Shown here: one piece after another, positions 50,631 to 59,164 of the stretch
Numbering within the stretch: the first letter of the stretch is position 1
Layout: the number at the start of each line of letters is the position of its first letter
Notes under the pieces: generated by a model
Told to the model about the DNA's origin: nothing
The model's database searches: none
The model's input: only the letters and a program-made list of their open reading frames with translations
DNA from: Paenibacillus sp. BK033
GTDB taxonomy: Bacteria > Bacillota > Bacilli > Paenibacillales > Paenibacillaceae
Direction: 5' to 3'
DNA: 64,000 bases
Assembly: GCF_004345425.1 (NCBI RefSeq)
Contig: NZ_SLVP01000002.1
Location: 1,041,747 to 1,105,746 of the forward strand
Translations under genes and position numbers: made by a program

Positions 50631-50642
50631 TTAGTATACCAA
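50631..50642. promoter_or_regulatory. AGTATAC operator at the importer promoter
   Basis: TTAGTATACCAA, close to the palindrome TTAGTATACTAA. It includes the minus-strand -10 hexamer TATACT of the permease operon. Similar sites are at 55845-55856 and 56176-56187; the likely binder is the GntR/LacI regulator at 56242. Confidence 0.5.
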
Positions 50643-50693
50643 CCAAAAATTTCTACAACCAAACAATTGGAAGAGACAGGGAAATACTCTAAT

Positions 50694-50707
50694 TGGAAGC
50701 GTATTCA
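50694..50707. promoter_or_regulatory. cre-like site upstream of the importer operon
   Basis: TGGAAGCGTATTCA matches the cre consensus at 12 of 14 positions, about 56 bases upstream of the importer -10. Confidence 0.45.
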
Positions 50708-51015
50708 TTTTTAAGCCTAATCAACAACGCTTCCTGTCCCATCCTATAAAGGTACCGAACTGACCGCAATGTTTTCCTAGAAGGGAGCAGTACCACAAAG
50801 AAAACGGATTGATAGGGAACGGCTTACCTCCCCTCTTTACCTTGTTATACTATGTTAAAATTAACACATACTTTTTTGGACGTCAATACAGTTTTTTTCC
50901 TGCATTTTTCTATTTTTTTAGGCGAACTTAACGTGAGTTAGTATGCAAAGCCCATTCGATAAGCTTAAAGCCTGATTTACTTAAGAGGGTTTAGCACGAT
51001 TCCGAATCGGATAAG

Positions 51016-51053
51016 ATAAGGCGCCTTGGGGAACTCTCCCCGAGGCGCCTTAT
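51016..51053 (-). terminator. Hairpin terminator after the SGNH gene
   Basis: A near-perfect stem: ATAAGGCGCCT...GGGGA against TCCCC...AGGCGCCTTAT around the loop ACTC. It begins four bases after the stop codon; the T-tract is modest. Confidence 0.65.
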
Positions 51054-51056
51054 TCG

Positions 51057-51719
51057 TCAGCCCTTCATCCGCTCCCATTCAAAGCCAAGCTCTTGAAGCA
51101 ATGCCCTCGCAATGATCATGTGGCCGGACAAGCCCGGATGCACCCGGTCGGAAGCGATAGCCGTAGGATGCACGTATTCGAACTGCGGGGCAAACGCCGC
51201 TTGGATATCGATAAACCCGGCGCCCGTTCTGACCGCCACCCTTCTTGCAGCCAATCCGTATTCATCCATCCGTTTGCGCATCCGGTCCTCCGGATTAGGC
51301 TCCAGATAGAACGGCGTCATGATAACAAGCCCCTGCACGTCCGGCAGTGCAGACTTCACCAATTGCTCCAGCGTCCGCTCGTATTCCTCCAGCAGCACAT
51401 GCGATTCGGGAATATTCGGCTGATCGAAATACCGCCATACGTCATTGATGCCGATCATAACCGTCAGCCAATCCGGCTTCAGATCAAGCACGTCCGTCTG
51501 CCATCTTGCCTTCAAATCCCTTACGGTATTGCCTCCGATGCCCATATTGGTTACACGGATCGACAGCTCGGGATAAGCGGTCTGCAGCAAGGCGTCCACA
51601 AGCGCGACATACCCTTTGCCAACGCCTTGGAACAAGCCTTCTCCTTGCGGGAATTTACGCTCGCAATCGGTAATCGAGTCGCCGATAACAACCAGTCTTT
51701 GCCCTTGCTTTAGCTTCAT
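51057..51719 (-). CDS. SGNH/GDSL hydrolase, probable sugar acetylesterase
   Basis: A 220-residue protein with all four SGNH blocks: VVIGDSITDCERK (nucleophile Ser, block I), GIGGNTVRDL (Gly, block II), IGINDVWRYFD (Asn, block III) and SDRVHPGLSGH (Asp/His, block V). No signal peptide. Such enzymes deacetylate xylan, rhamnogalacturonan or mannan oligomers. It is 7 bases downstream of the GH38 gene in one operon, so it likely removes acetyl groups from the imported glycan before or after mannosidase action. Confidence 0.87.
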   Translation of the reverse strand: MKLKQGQRLVVIGDSITDCERKFPQGEGLFQGVGKGYVALVDALLQTAYPELSIRVTNMGIGGNTVRDLKARWQTDVLDLKPDWLTVMIGINDVWRYFDQPNIPESHVLLEEYERTLEQLVKSALPDVQGLVIMTPFYLEPNPEDRMRKRMDEYGLAARRVAVRTGAGFIDIQAAFAPQFEYVHPTAIASDRVHPGLSGHMIIARALLQELGFEWERMKG

Positions 51720-51726
51720 GAATACG

Positions 51727-54700
51727 CTACCTCCCTTGTTTTAGCGCAAAACGGATGGTCTTGACTTCAAATGGCCGGAAATGCAAGTTAATAAGCTCAT
51801 TGGCAACCGGCAGCTCGGCTTGGTTAGCTTCCAGCATATCGGTCTCAAACGCGGCGGAGTAGGACAACCCGGCGCGGACGCCGCAAGACACGGAAGAACC
51901 CGTACTCTCGTACAAGCGTACGATCCAATCCCCGGAACCGTCCTCGGCCAGCTTAACCGTCTCCGCCAGAACACCGGACTGGTCGATTTGCAGAAGTGAT
52001 TGCTGGTCCACGCGGCCTGCACCGCTTAAGGCGCTAACCGGATAATTAAGCTCGTAGGCTTCCCGGATCACCCGGCTGCCTTGGAAGGCTCCTTCCCAGA
52101 ACAAGAAACCGTAAGTAAATTGATGCGTTCCTTGATCGGAGGTTTCGTCCGGATAAGACGGCGAGCGAAGAAGCGTCATGCTTAACGTATTGCCCTTGAC
52201 GGCTATTCCGTACTTGCAGTCGTTCAGCAGCGCAAAGCCGCGTCCCGTCTCGGCAAGCGCCGTCCATTTATGCTGGCTTACCTCGAAACGGTCCGCATCG
52301 TGAGGCCTGGAGGCATGATTAGGCCTGCGCACGTAACCGAACTGGATTTCCTGCATCGATTCATTGGCATGCAGCCGGACCGGAAAATCAACGCGCAGCA
52401 TTTTGTTCTTCTCCCGCCATTCAACCGTTGTCCGGAATTCAACCCTTCGGCTGCCGGCTTCCATTCGGATATCCTGTACAACCGTCGACTGGTTGAGCTT
52501 CCGCCGGACGCGAACGTTGGCAAAAAGCGGCCCATTGGCGGTAACCGTTATTTCCGCCTGTTCCTCCAGTTCAACCTTGGAAGCCCGGTAACGGCGGTCA
52601 ATCTCCCACGCGTCAAAGGCAGACGGCTGATCCCGGTACATAGCAAGCGCATTGCAGGAATCGGCTGCCCATTCCACGCCCGTCTGCTTGTCTACGATAC
52701 TGGTGATTTCACCTATGCCGTTTATCGCTATCGCCATGAATTCATTTTCCATGCGCGAAGTTGTGGCAGACACAGCTGACTGAGATACCATAAGCTCCGG
52801 CTGGCTATTACCGACGGCAGCATAAGCCGCCCATCCCATGGATGGAGTCTCTAACCGGGCATATCCAACCCCGTCATGCCATTGTACGGGTACCGGCTGA
52901 CCGGAACGATCCGCAACCGCAGCAACCCCGACGGGCAACGCAACCAGCTCGGATCGATTCCAGGACAGGGAATTAAATACGGTAACCCCTTCCCGCTCAG
53001 GCTCTACAAGCGCAGCTTTAGCCTCATCGGCCATTTCGTAGATGATCTCATGCAGCTTGGTTAGTTCCGCTTGCGCTTCTTCATGAACCCGGTGAATCGA
53101 GGTTCCCGGCAGAATGTCGTGGAAGTGATGAAGCAGGAGCTGCTTCCACAAGCCATCCAGCTTCTCGTAGGGATACGGCTTCATCCGGAACAGCTGTGCG
53201 GCAGCAGCCCAAAGCTCGTATTCGCGGAATCCGATTTCCGTCTTCCGGTTCAACCGCTTCAGCTTCGCCTGCGTCGTATAGGTTCCCCGGTGCGCCGGAT
53301 AATACAGCTCTCCTACGTATCTCGCATCCGGAAGCCCCCTTGCTTGCTGGTCCTCGAAATAATCGATCGGCGAGCTTTGTCTTGTCCGCGGAACGCCTTC
53401 CAGATTGTCGAGCCTGCGCAGAAACTCGAGATCATCCCGGTTCGCGCCGCCTCCGCCGTCTCCATGTCCGTACTGGACAAGCCGGGTCGCAATGCCATCC
53501 TTCTGCACGCGGTCGTTCCACTGACCAATCAGGAATGAAGGATTGACCCGGATCGGGAAATCGCCGTAGTCCAGCAGATGCGTCAGAATCTCCGACCCGT
53601 CGATCCCTTCCCACATAAACGTGTTGTAAGGGAACGGATCAACGACATTCTCATAAGTCTGGAACATTTTGACGGAAGCAAAATAACGGATCCCGCAGCC
53701 CTTCATAATTTGCGGCATATTGCCGGAATAACCAAAGACGTCGGGCAGCCACAGCATCTCGTTGTCCTTGCCGAACTCCTCCATGAAGAACCGCTTGCCA
53801 TGAAGAAACTGGCGGATCAAGCTCTCCCCACCCGCCAGATTCGTATCCGACTCGACCCACATGCCGCCTTCCGGAATGATTCGCCCTTCCGCCACTCTCC
53901 GCTTGATGCGGGAGTAGAGCTCCGGATAAAGCTCTTTAACGATCCGGAATAGATACGGCTGGCTTTGGGTGTACGTATATTCCGGATATTCATCCATAAG
54001 CGCCAGCTGGTTGGACATCGTGCGGGCAATTTTCCGTTTCGTCTCTTCAATCGGCCAGAGCCAGGCAATATCAAGATGGGACTGGCCCATCAGATACAGC
54101 AGCGGTGAGGTGGATCCGTTCACGCAGGATAGGAGCGGCTCCATCAGCCTGCGGCAGCCGTTAACGTTCTCCGCCAGCTCCGGACCCTCAAGTCCAAGAT
54201 CAAGCTTGGCAATGACATTCGTCAAGCAACGGTTAATGTCGGCAGCGCGCAGGGAGTTCGCATCCGTATGTTGAAGAACCTGCCACAAGCATTCCAGATC
54301 GATGAAGAATTGATAGACTTCCTCTTCGAACCGGCACAAATAGGATTCGCCAAATACCGGCTGCTCGCCGGAGTGGCCGGCATAAGCTTCGGCCGCAAGC
54401 TCGTAGCGCTCGCCTTCCCGCGCATGACGGGTTAAGGTCACGTCATGATGCTGCAGATCGAGCGCTCCGCTCACAACCCCGTTTACGTAAAGAGTGGCTT
54501 CCGAGCCAAAGTCCGCGAGCACGACCAGCCGTTTGCCTTCCGTCCCCTCGGGAACAACGAGGCTGCTGCGAAGCCAAGCGTACGTCCAGCTGCTTCCCCA
54601 GCGATCCCCGACGCTTATAGGCTCAAAAGATCGGGAATCGATATCGGAATAAGAAAGACGTTCTCCGGTAACAAAGCAAGTAAATTCAACGATGGATAAT

Positions 54701-54786
54701 TTCTTGTAAATAAACTTCTGCTTTACCCTTAGCAGCTTCTCAACCTGATACTGAATTTCTTTTCTCGTATTCAATTCCAGTTTCAC
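51727..54786 (-). CDS. GH38 alpha-mannosidase
   Basis: A 1019-residue cytoplasmic enzyme. The GH38 core starts at MGQSHLDIAWLWPIEETKRK with zinc ligands H237 and D239; the nucleophile D349 lies in LWLPDVFGYSGNMPQI; a conserved GHGDGGGGANRDDLE lies near residue 455. The remainder is the alpha-mannosidase middle three-helix domain (YELWAAAAQLFRMKPYPYEKLDGLWKQLLLHHFHDILPGTS begins it) and beta-rich C-terminus. It cleaves terminal alpha-mannose from oligosaccharides. It starts with GTG (54786), whose ribosome site is weak, so the true start could be a few codons later. In operon between GH43 and SGNH genes. Confidence 0.92.
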   Translation of the reverse strand: MKLELNTRKEIQYQVEKLLRVKQKFIYKKLSIVEFTCFVTGERLSYSDIDSRSFEPISVGDRWGSSWTYAWLRSSLVVPEGTEGKRLVVLADFGSEATLYVNGVVSGALDLQHHDVTLTRHAREGERYELAAEAYAGHSGEQPVFGESYLCRFEEEVYQFFIDLECLWQVLQHTDANSLRAADINRCLTNVIAKLDLGLEGPELAENVNGCRRLMEPLLSCVNGSTSPLLYLMGQSHLDIAWLWPIEETKRKIARTMSNQLALMDEYPEYTYTQSQPYLFRIVKELYPELYSRIKRRVAEGRIIPEGGMWVESDTNLAGGESLIRQFLHGKRFFMEEFGKDNEMLWLPDVFGYSGNMPQIMKGCGIRYFASVKMFQTYENVVDPFPYNTFMWEGIDGSEILTHLLDYGDFPIRVNPSFLIGQWNDRVQKDGIATRLVQYGHGDGGGGANRDDLEFLRRLDNLEGVPRTRQSSPIDYFEDQQARGLPDARYVGELYYPAHRGTYTTQAKLKRLNRKTEIGFREYELWAAAAQLFRMKPYPYEKLDGLWKQLLLHHFHDILPGTSIHRVHEEAQAELTKLHEIIYEMADEAKAALVEPEREGVTVFNSLSWNRSELVALPVGVAAVADRSGQPVPVQWHDGVGYARLETPSMGWAAYAAVGNSQPELMVSQSAVSATTSRMENEFMAIAINGIGEITSIVDKQTGVEWAADSCNALAMYRDQPSAFDAWEIDRRYRASKVELEEQAEITVTANGPLFANVRVRRKLNQSTVVQDIRMEAGSRRVEFRTTVEWREKNKMLRVDFPVRLHANESMQEIQFGYVRRPNHASRPHDADRFEVSQHKWTALAETGRGFALLNDCKYGIAVKGNTLSMTLLRSPSYPDETSDQGTHQFTYGFLFWEGAFQGSRVIREAYELNYPVSALSGAGRVDQQSLLQIDQSGVLAETVKLAEDGSGDWIVRLYESTGSSVSCGVRAGLSYSAAFETDMLEANQAELPVANELINLHFRPFEVKTIRFALKQGR

Positions 54787-54889
54787 ATCCTATGGTTTTC
54801 GTCTTTATTGTAACGACTATCGGAGATCGTCCTCGGTCAGCCACGGCTGGGGCGGCCAGCCCGTATCCTGAAGGAAGCCTGGCCACGGA

Positions 54890-55807
54890 TTACAGTTTAC
54901 GGGCCGCTACGCCTTCGAAGGTGATTTTCACGGGACGAATCGTATTATCTTCATTAAAGTAAAGCTTGTCGATGCACACCACCCGGTGGTTCGCAGCCGT
55001 TTCGGTCAACGGACGTCTATGGTAAACGATATAATATTCGTCGGTATCCGGGATTTGAAGATAGCCGTGATGTCCCGCCCCGGTCGCCACTTCAGGATCC
55101 TGCTGCAAGATCGTATCGATTCTCTCGAATGGACCCAGCGGCGATTCCGCAAGCGCGTAAGCAACCCGATAATGAGGACCGCCCCATCCGCCTTCCGCCC
55201 ACATGAAGACATACTGGCCGTTCCGCTTGATCATGCACGGTCCTTCCACATAGTCCTTTGGCGTAACTTCGCGATAGACGGTTCCGTCCTCGAACGGAAG
55301 CAGGCTGATCATATCCTCGCCGAGACGGACCACGTTGCAATGTCCCCAGCCTCCGTAGTAGAGGTATACCTGACCGTCTTCATCCCGAAAAACATGCGGA
55401 TCGATAGGCTGCGCGCCATGGTGGAACCGGTCGATGAGAGGTTTGCCTATTGCATCGCGGAACGGCCCCTCCGGACGGTCCGCAACCCCGACGCCAATGC
55501 CTCCAAGCTCGTCATTGCTTTGAATATCGTTCGCCGAGAAATAGATATAATATTTTCCGTTGCTCTCGATTGGCGAAGGCGCCCACACCGCTTTATGCGC
55601 CCACTCGAAATCCTTCTTGTCCAAAACCCGCTCTGCCTTGGTCCAGTTGACCAAATCGTCCGAATGGAAGGCATCCAGATACAGCTGCTCCTCGTACAGC
55701 GCCGAATAAGTCGGATAAATCCAATACCGTCCCTCAAAAATTCTTGCTTCCGGATCGGCATACCAGCCAGGAAATACGGGATTGCCGGATGTAAGCTTAT
55801 TATTCAT
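54890..55807 (-). CDS. GH43-family glycosidase, intracellular
   Basis: A 305-residue five-bladed propeller: GWYADPEARIFEGRYWIYPTYS carries the general base D18; IDPHVFRDEDGQVYLYYGGWG the pKa-modulating Asp; TPKDYVEGPCMIKRNGQYVFMWAEGGWG the acid Glu; GHHGYLQIPDTDEYYIVYHRRP a conserved His. GH43 comprises arabinofuranosidases, xylosidases and galactosidases. No signal peptide. First gene of the GH43-GH38-SGNH operon, with an AGTATAC motif at its -10 and divergent from the GntR/LacI regulator. Substrate likely a side chain of the same glycan as GH38 (inference). Confidence 0.88.
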   Translation of the reverse strand: MNNKLTSGNPVFPGWYADPEARIFEGRYWIYPTYSALYEEQLYLDAFHSDDLVNWTKAERVLDKKDFEWAHKAVWAPSPIESNGKYYIYFSANDIQSNDELGGIGVGVADRPEGPFRDAIGKPLIDRFHHGAQPIDPHVFRDEDGQVYLYYGGWGHCNVVRLGEDMISLLPFEDGTVYREVTPKDYVEGPCMIKRNGQYVFMWAEGGWGGPHYRVAYALAESPLGPFERIDTILQQDPEVATGAGHHGYLQIPDTDEYYIVYHRRPLTETAANHRVVCIDKLYFNEDNTIRPVKITFEGVAARKL

Positions 55808-55844
55808 GAATAGTTCCTCCTAGTCGAAATCAATGTAGTAAGTA

Positions 55845-55856
55845 AGTATACGAAGA
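55845..55856. promoter_or_regulatory. AGTATAC operator at the GH43 promoter
   Basis: TAAGTATACGAA. The minus-strand -10 TATACT is within it (55853-55848), about 40 bases upstream of the GH43 start, so binding would block RNA polymerase. Confidence 0.5.
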
Positions 55857-55937
55857 GCCATAGAAAACAGTAGAAGTGTCTTGTATTTCTACACTTCCTG
55901 TCGTGAATTTATAGTGCTTATATTCTTGAATCGATTA

Positions 55938-55951
55938 GTAAAGCGCTTACA
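55938..55951. promoter_or_regulatory. cre site between GH43 and GntR genes
   Basis: GTAAAGCGCTTACA contains the palindromic TAAGCGCTTA-like core and fits the cre consensus at 12 of 14 positions on either strand. Confidence 0.6.
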
Positions 55952-56175
55952 CAAGCCCGATATTTGCTTCTTTATCCTAACCTCCTTATGATTTTTGTCG
56001 TTTCCTCCAACAACTTATTATGCTAAGGACGACAAGTTCACACACTATCTTTGAACCTATAGTAATACGAACCCCTACATTTTTCAAACCTTTTTTGCGC
56101 AAATAGGAGCTTCCTCCTACCCGTCTAAGGAATTCCTAGCCCGTATGTTTATTGTTTTTTGCCTTCACCGGAAAG

Positions 56176-56187
56176 TTAGTATACCAT
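56176..56187. promoter_or_regulatory. AGTATAC operator at the regulator promoter
   Basis: TTAGTATACCAT at the -35 position relative to TATAAT (56205-56210). Here the motif is not a -10 hexamer, which strengthens the operator reading and suggests autoregulation. Confidence 0.5.
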
Positions 56188-56241
56188 TACAGACTAAGTT
56201 AAGTTATAATCAAAGAAATGTTGTTATGAGGTGACTCGAAA

Positions 56242-57318
56242 ATGAGTGAAAAAGAGCCTGGACTACCTAAGTATCAAATTGTGAAGGATTATGTGCTCGC
56301 ACAAATCGATAATCAGGAAATTTCCAAGGATGACCGCATTCCAAGCGAATCGGAATTTTCGAAAATGTTAAATGTAAGCTCCATTACGGTCCGAAAGGCG
56401 CTTTCCGAGCTAGTAAACGAAGGAGTTATATACCGCGTTCGGGGAAAAGGAAGCTTCGTGGCCGCCAGCCAAACCGCCGTAGCCGAAAAAGCTTCCAACC
56501 TGGTTGCTTTTGTGATCTCCGGCGTTGAAATGTACGACAGCTCCTATATGCAGATTATGAAAGGCATTCAGTCCTTCCTCGGCAAGCATGATTGCAAATT
56601 GATTATCGAATTCGTGGAGAACGATTTCGATCAGGAACGCGAGCTTATTTTACGGTTAATCCAATCCGATATCAGAGGCCTTCTTATTTACTCCTCGGAT
56701 CCGGTCGCGGCAAAGAGCTACCTGAATGACATCCGGAAGAAATCGATTCCATTCGTCATGCTTGACCGCTCGCCTGCAGGATATCCTGTAAATGTCGTAA
56801 CCTGCAACAATCACGACGGCGCCTATGAAGCCGTTGAGTATTTAATCCGGAACGGTCATAAGAGAATCGGCTTTGCCGCTTACGATTTCCATCTCAGCCC
56901 GGAGGTTGACCGGTTCAACGGCTATAACAACGCCATGATTAACGCTTCCCTGCCCGTGAACAAGAAGCTTCTCTATCTGGAGAAGGAATTGGATTACGAT
57001 ACGCTTGCCGGGCAAATTCAAGAGGGAGAAATTACGGCCCTCTTTTGCACGAATGACAAGCGCGCCCTTGAAGTACTCGAGCAGCTGACCAGCCGGGGAA
57101 TTCGAATACCGGATCAAATCTCGCTTATGGGCTTCGATGATTTCGAGAGCTCCAAATTCGCCAAGGTTGCCCTTAGTACGGTGAAACAGTATTTTGACGT
57201 GCTCGGTTACGAAAGCGCCAAGCTGCTGCTTGAAATCAGCGAAGGAAATTCTTACGGGAACAAAAAGGTCATGCTCCCTACCAGCCTGATCATCCGGGAT
57301 ACGGTTAGACCGATCTAA
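56242..57318 (+). CDS. GntR/LacI hybrid transcriptional regulator (AraR subfamily)
   Basis: A 358-residue regulator. The N-terminal winged helix of GntR type is KYQIVKDYVLAQIDNQEISKDDRIPSESEFSKMLNVSSITVRKALSELVNEGVIYRVRGKGSFV. The C-terminal LacI-type sugar-binding domain has NLVAFVISGVEMYDSSYMQIMKGIQ, IRGLLIYSSDPVAA and ISLMGFDDFESSKFAKVALSTV. This fusion is typical of AraR-like repressors of hemicellulose genes. Shared AGTATAC motifs at its own, the GH43 and the importer promoters suggest it controls all three. Effector unknown, perhaps the imported sugar. Confidence 0.9.
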   Translation: MSEKEPGLPKYQIVKDYVLAQIDNQEISKDDRIPSESEFSKMLNVSSITVRKALSELVNEGVIYRVRGKGSFVAASQTAVAEKASNLVAFVISGVEMYDSSYMQIMKGIQSFLGKHDCKLIIEFVENDFDQERELILRLIQSDIRGLLIYSSDPVAAKSYLNDIRKKSIPFVMLDRSPAGYPVNVVTCNNHDGAYEAVEYLIRNGHKRIGFAAYDFHLSPEVDRFNGYNNAMINASLPVNKKLLYLEKELDYDTLAGQIQEGEITALFCTNDKRALEVLEQLTSRGIRIPDQISLMGFDDFESSKFAKVALSTVKQYFDVLGYESAKLLLEISEGNSYGNKKVMLPTSLIIRDTVRPI

Positions 57319-57323
57319 CAAGC

Positions 57324-57360
57324 AAAAAGACTGCTCTCCGACAGGGGTGCAGTCTTTTTT
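57324..57360 (+). terminator. Rho-independent terminator
   Basis: AAAAAGACTGC (57324-57334) pairs with GCAGTCTTTTT (57349-57359), ending in a T-run; just after the regulator gene. Confidence 0.9.
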
Positions 57361-57459
57361 ATCGGCCATGAAACAATGGCGATGAGGTTTAAAAGGTTGA
57401 AGATCGGTAAAAGCTGATCGAATACGTTTACCCGTACTACATTTATAGGAGAAGCACGG

Positions 57460-57993
57460 ATGGATCTGAACAATAATCCGCTCGTTAAGAAAGCTTATGC
57501 GAGCCCTAAATTAAGACAATACCTCTTAAACAAAGGAACCATGTTCCTTTATTGCGATTACGCCGGCTTTGCTTTGCAGAACGCTTACGGCGCTGCTTGT
57601 TGCACCGTTTTTAACCGGACGATCCGTTTAACCGCCAAAAAATTGCCGATCAGCAAAGATTACGGCTCTAACTACGGCGAAGTATTGGCGATTATTTTCA
57701 GCTTGGACACCCTGGCTGCCGCGTATGCAGCGTTAGAGCATCCGCCTAAAATCGCCGTCGTTTACACCGACTGCATCCGTATATCGCATTTGCTTGCACA
57801 GCGGAATCACTCGCAAACCCGAAACGAACTCGCAAGAACCGAGCTGTCAGCCGCCTTGGCCACCTTCAACTCCAAATGCCCCGCGATCACTCTTCAGATC
57901 AAATACATAAGCAAGCACAAGAAAAACAACGACTTGCATCGGCTGGCGCATAACGCTGCCCGGGAGGCTGCGCGTTCGCTTATTTTGTCGTAG
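57460..57993 (+). CDS. RNase H-fold protein
   Basis: A 177-residue protein whose layout fits an RNase H-like fold: D33 in MFLYCDYAGFA at the first strand, E74 in SNYGEVLAIIFSL on the first helix, D104 in VVYTDCIRI at the fourth strand, and a D158 with His164 in DLHRLAHNAAREAAR on the last helix. These are the four metal-binding acids of RNase HI-type enzymes, although overall similarity is weak. It could cut RNA in RNA/DNA hybrids; catalytic activity is not assured. Convergent with, and overlapping by 14 bases, the gerC gene. Confidence 0.65.
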   Translation: MDLNNNPLVKKAYASPKLRQYLLNKGTMFLYCDYAGFALQNAYGAACCTVFNRTIRLTAKKLPISKDYGSNYGEVLAIIFSLDTLAAAYAALEHPPKIAVVYTDCIRISHLLAQRNHSQTRNELARTELSAALATFNSKCPAITLQIKYISKHKKNNDLHRLAHNAAREAARSLILS

Positions 57994-59164
57994 AGCCAAA
58001 ATCCGTCACTTGCAGGTCGATATCCAAATTGATTTTCGAAGCGCTAAACGTGTCATCCCAATTGGACTTGACCGTTTTCCATAAGCCCGGCTTCTGAATC
58101 CTCACGGCTTTGCCGAATTTAGCGACATCCACCTTGTAGCGGGTCTGCATGACGTTCAGCAGATGCTCGAGCATGCTCGTCAGCTTGCTCTTGAATAGCT
58201 TCTCCGCCTCTTTCTGATAAGACCTCAAGGAAGGGTTCCCCTCCGCATCCCAATCCTCGCTAATTCTGCCCTTGGTTTCGACACGGACCCGGAAGGTAAG
58301 CTGATTGTCTTTATCCGTCTCTACCCGGATACGGGTTTTCATGGCTTTCATCTCGTAAGTGATTGGATTATGATGCTCGTCGTAGGTTTTGATCGCTCCG
58401 CTATCCCCTTGGTTTGTCAGCCAGTCGATGCACGCAACGTCCTCCTGCGTCAAATTCCCGATCCAGCGCCCGGTATCCCCTTTGATAATGCCGGCTCCCG
58501 AGAATTCGATTTGTTTTTTGGCCCGAATTATATTCTGAAGAATAAAGCTTTGTTTGGAATGCATCAAGGCGTCCAGATCCGTCAGCAGAACGGCGTCCAT
58601 AATCTTGCTTGTCCGGAACTGGTTCTGCACCACATCGTTAATATAGAAGGAAGGCACCTCGTCGGGCGTCTTTATGGTTAAAGCTTGTTCCGCCTTGCCC
58701 GTGCTTAGAAAAATTTTCACGCTAGGCCGAATATCGTTATCGCGCAGCATAAAGTTCGTCACCTGCTTAATGTTTCTCTCTTGCAGCAGCTCCGAGGAGA
58801 TCACGATAATTTTCAAATGATGGCCAATAATCGGCTTATTCAACCGAAGGGAAAACTGGCGGAAAATCTCAAGAACGGAGTCGCCCGTTGCGGTAATATT
58901 CATATAGGGGGAAGTCTTGCCCTTTACTTCATCCTTGGAGCCCGTCTTCAGCGGGACAATTTGAACGGTTGCCGTTATTTTATTTTTCTTGGAATAGCTT
59001 CCTCCCTCTTGCTCGAATTCCTTTTCCATCGGGCTCTCATTGCCCGTATCCAGCGCCATGCCCGCGTACACCGCGAGATCTTCAATCTCTTTGCTGCTCC
59101 AGCAGCCGGATTGCGTGAGCAGTACGGCTGCAAGCAGCAGTCCCGGAAGCTTACGTTTTCTCAT
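57980..59164 (-). CDS. Spore germination receptor subunit C (GerC lipoprotein)
   Basis: A 394-residue lipoprotein. MRKRKLPGLLLAAVLLTQSGCW gives the lipobox and CW; SSKEIEDLAVYAGMALD follows. FRQFSLRLNKPIIGHHLKIIVISSELLQER and FSGAGIIKGDTGRWIGNLTQED are GerC features. I start at ATG 59164, preceded by AAGGTGG, 14 bases inside the gerB gene. Third gene of the second germinant receptor operon; the nutrient sensed is unknown. Confidence 0.92.
   Translation of the reverse strand: MRKRKLPGLLLAAVLLTQSGCWSSKEIEDLAVYAGMALDTGNESPMEKEFEQEGGSYSKKNKITATVQIVPLKTGSKDEVKGKTSPYMNITATGDSVLEIFRQFSLRLNKPIIGHHLKIIVISSELLQERNIKQVTNFMLRDNDIRPSVKIFLSTGKAEQALTIKTPDEVPSFYINDVVQNQFRTSKIMDAVLLTDLDALMHSKQSFILQNIIRAKKQIEFSGAGIIKGDTGRWIGNLTQEDVACIDWLTNQGDSGAIKTYDEHHNPITYEMKAMKTRIRVETDKDNQLTFRVRVETKGRISEDWDAEGNPSLRSYQKEAEKLFKSKLTSMLEHLLNVMQTRYKVDVAKFGKAVRIQKPGLWKTVKSNWDDTFSASKINLDIDLQVTDFGSTTK

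Larger units (their letters stand above)
50602..51056. other. Regulatory intergenic region before the importer operon
   Basis: About 455 bases with no convincing gene. Contents: the AGTATAC operator at 50631-50642, a cre-like site at 50694-50707, a small inverted repeat TGTTAA-AA-TTAACA at 50853-50866, and the terminator of the SGNH gene at 51016-51053. Long T/A runs occur around 50875-50920. Confidence 0.65.
55808..56241. other. Divergent promoter region of the GH43 operon and GntR gene
   Basis: About 430 bases without genes. Two AGTATAC motifs flank it (55845-55856, 56176-56187) with a cre site between (55938-55951). Plus-strand TATAAT at 56205-56210 is a good -10 for the regulator. Nothing else recognised. 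Confidence 0.7.

Noticed and set aside
50853-50866. TGTTAA-AA-TTAACA as an operator
   Set aside because: Short and AT-rich, expected by chance in this region, with no second copy at a related promoter.
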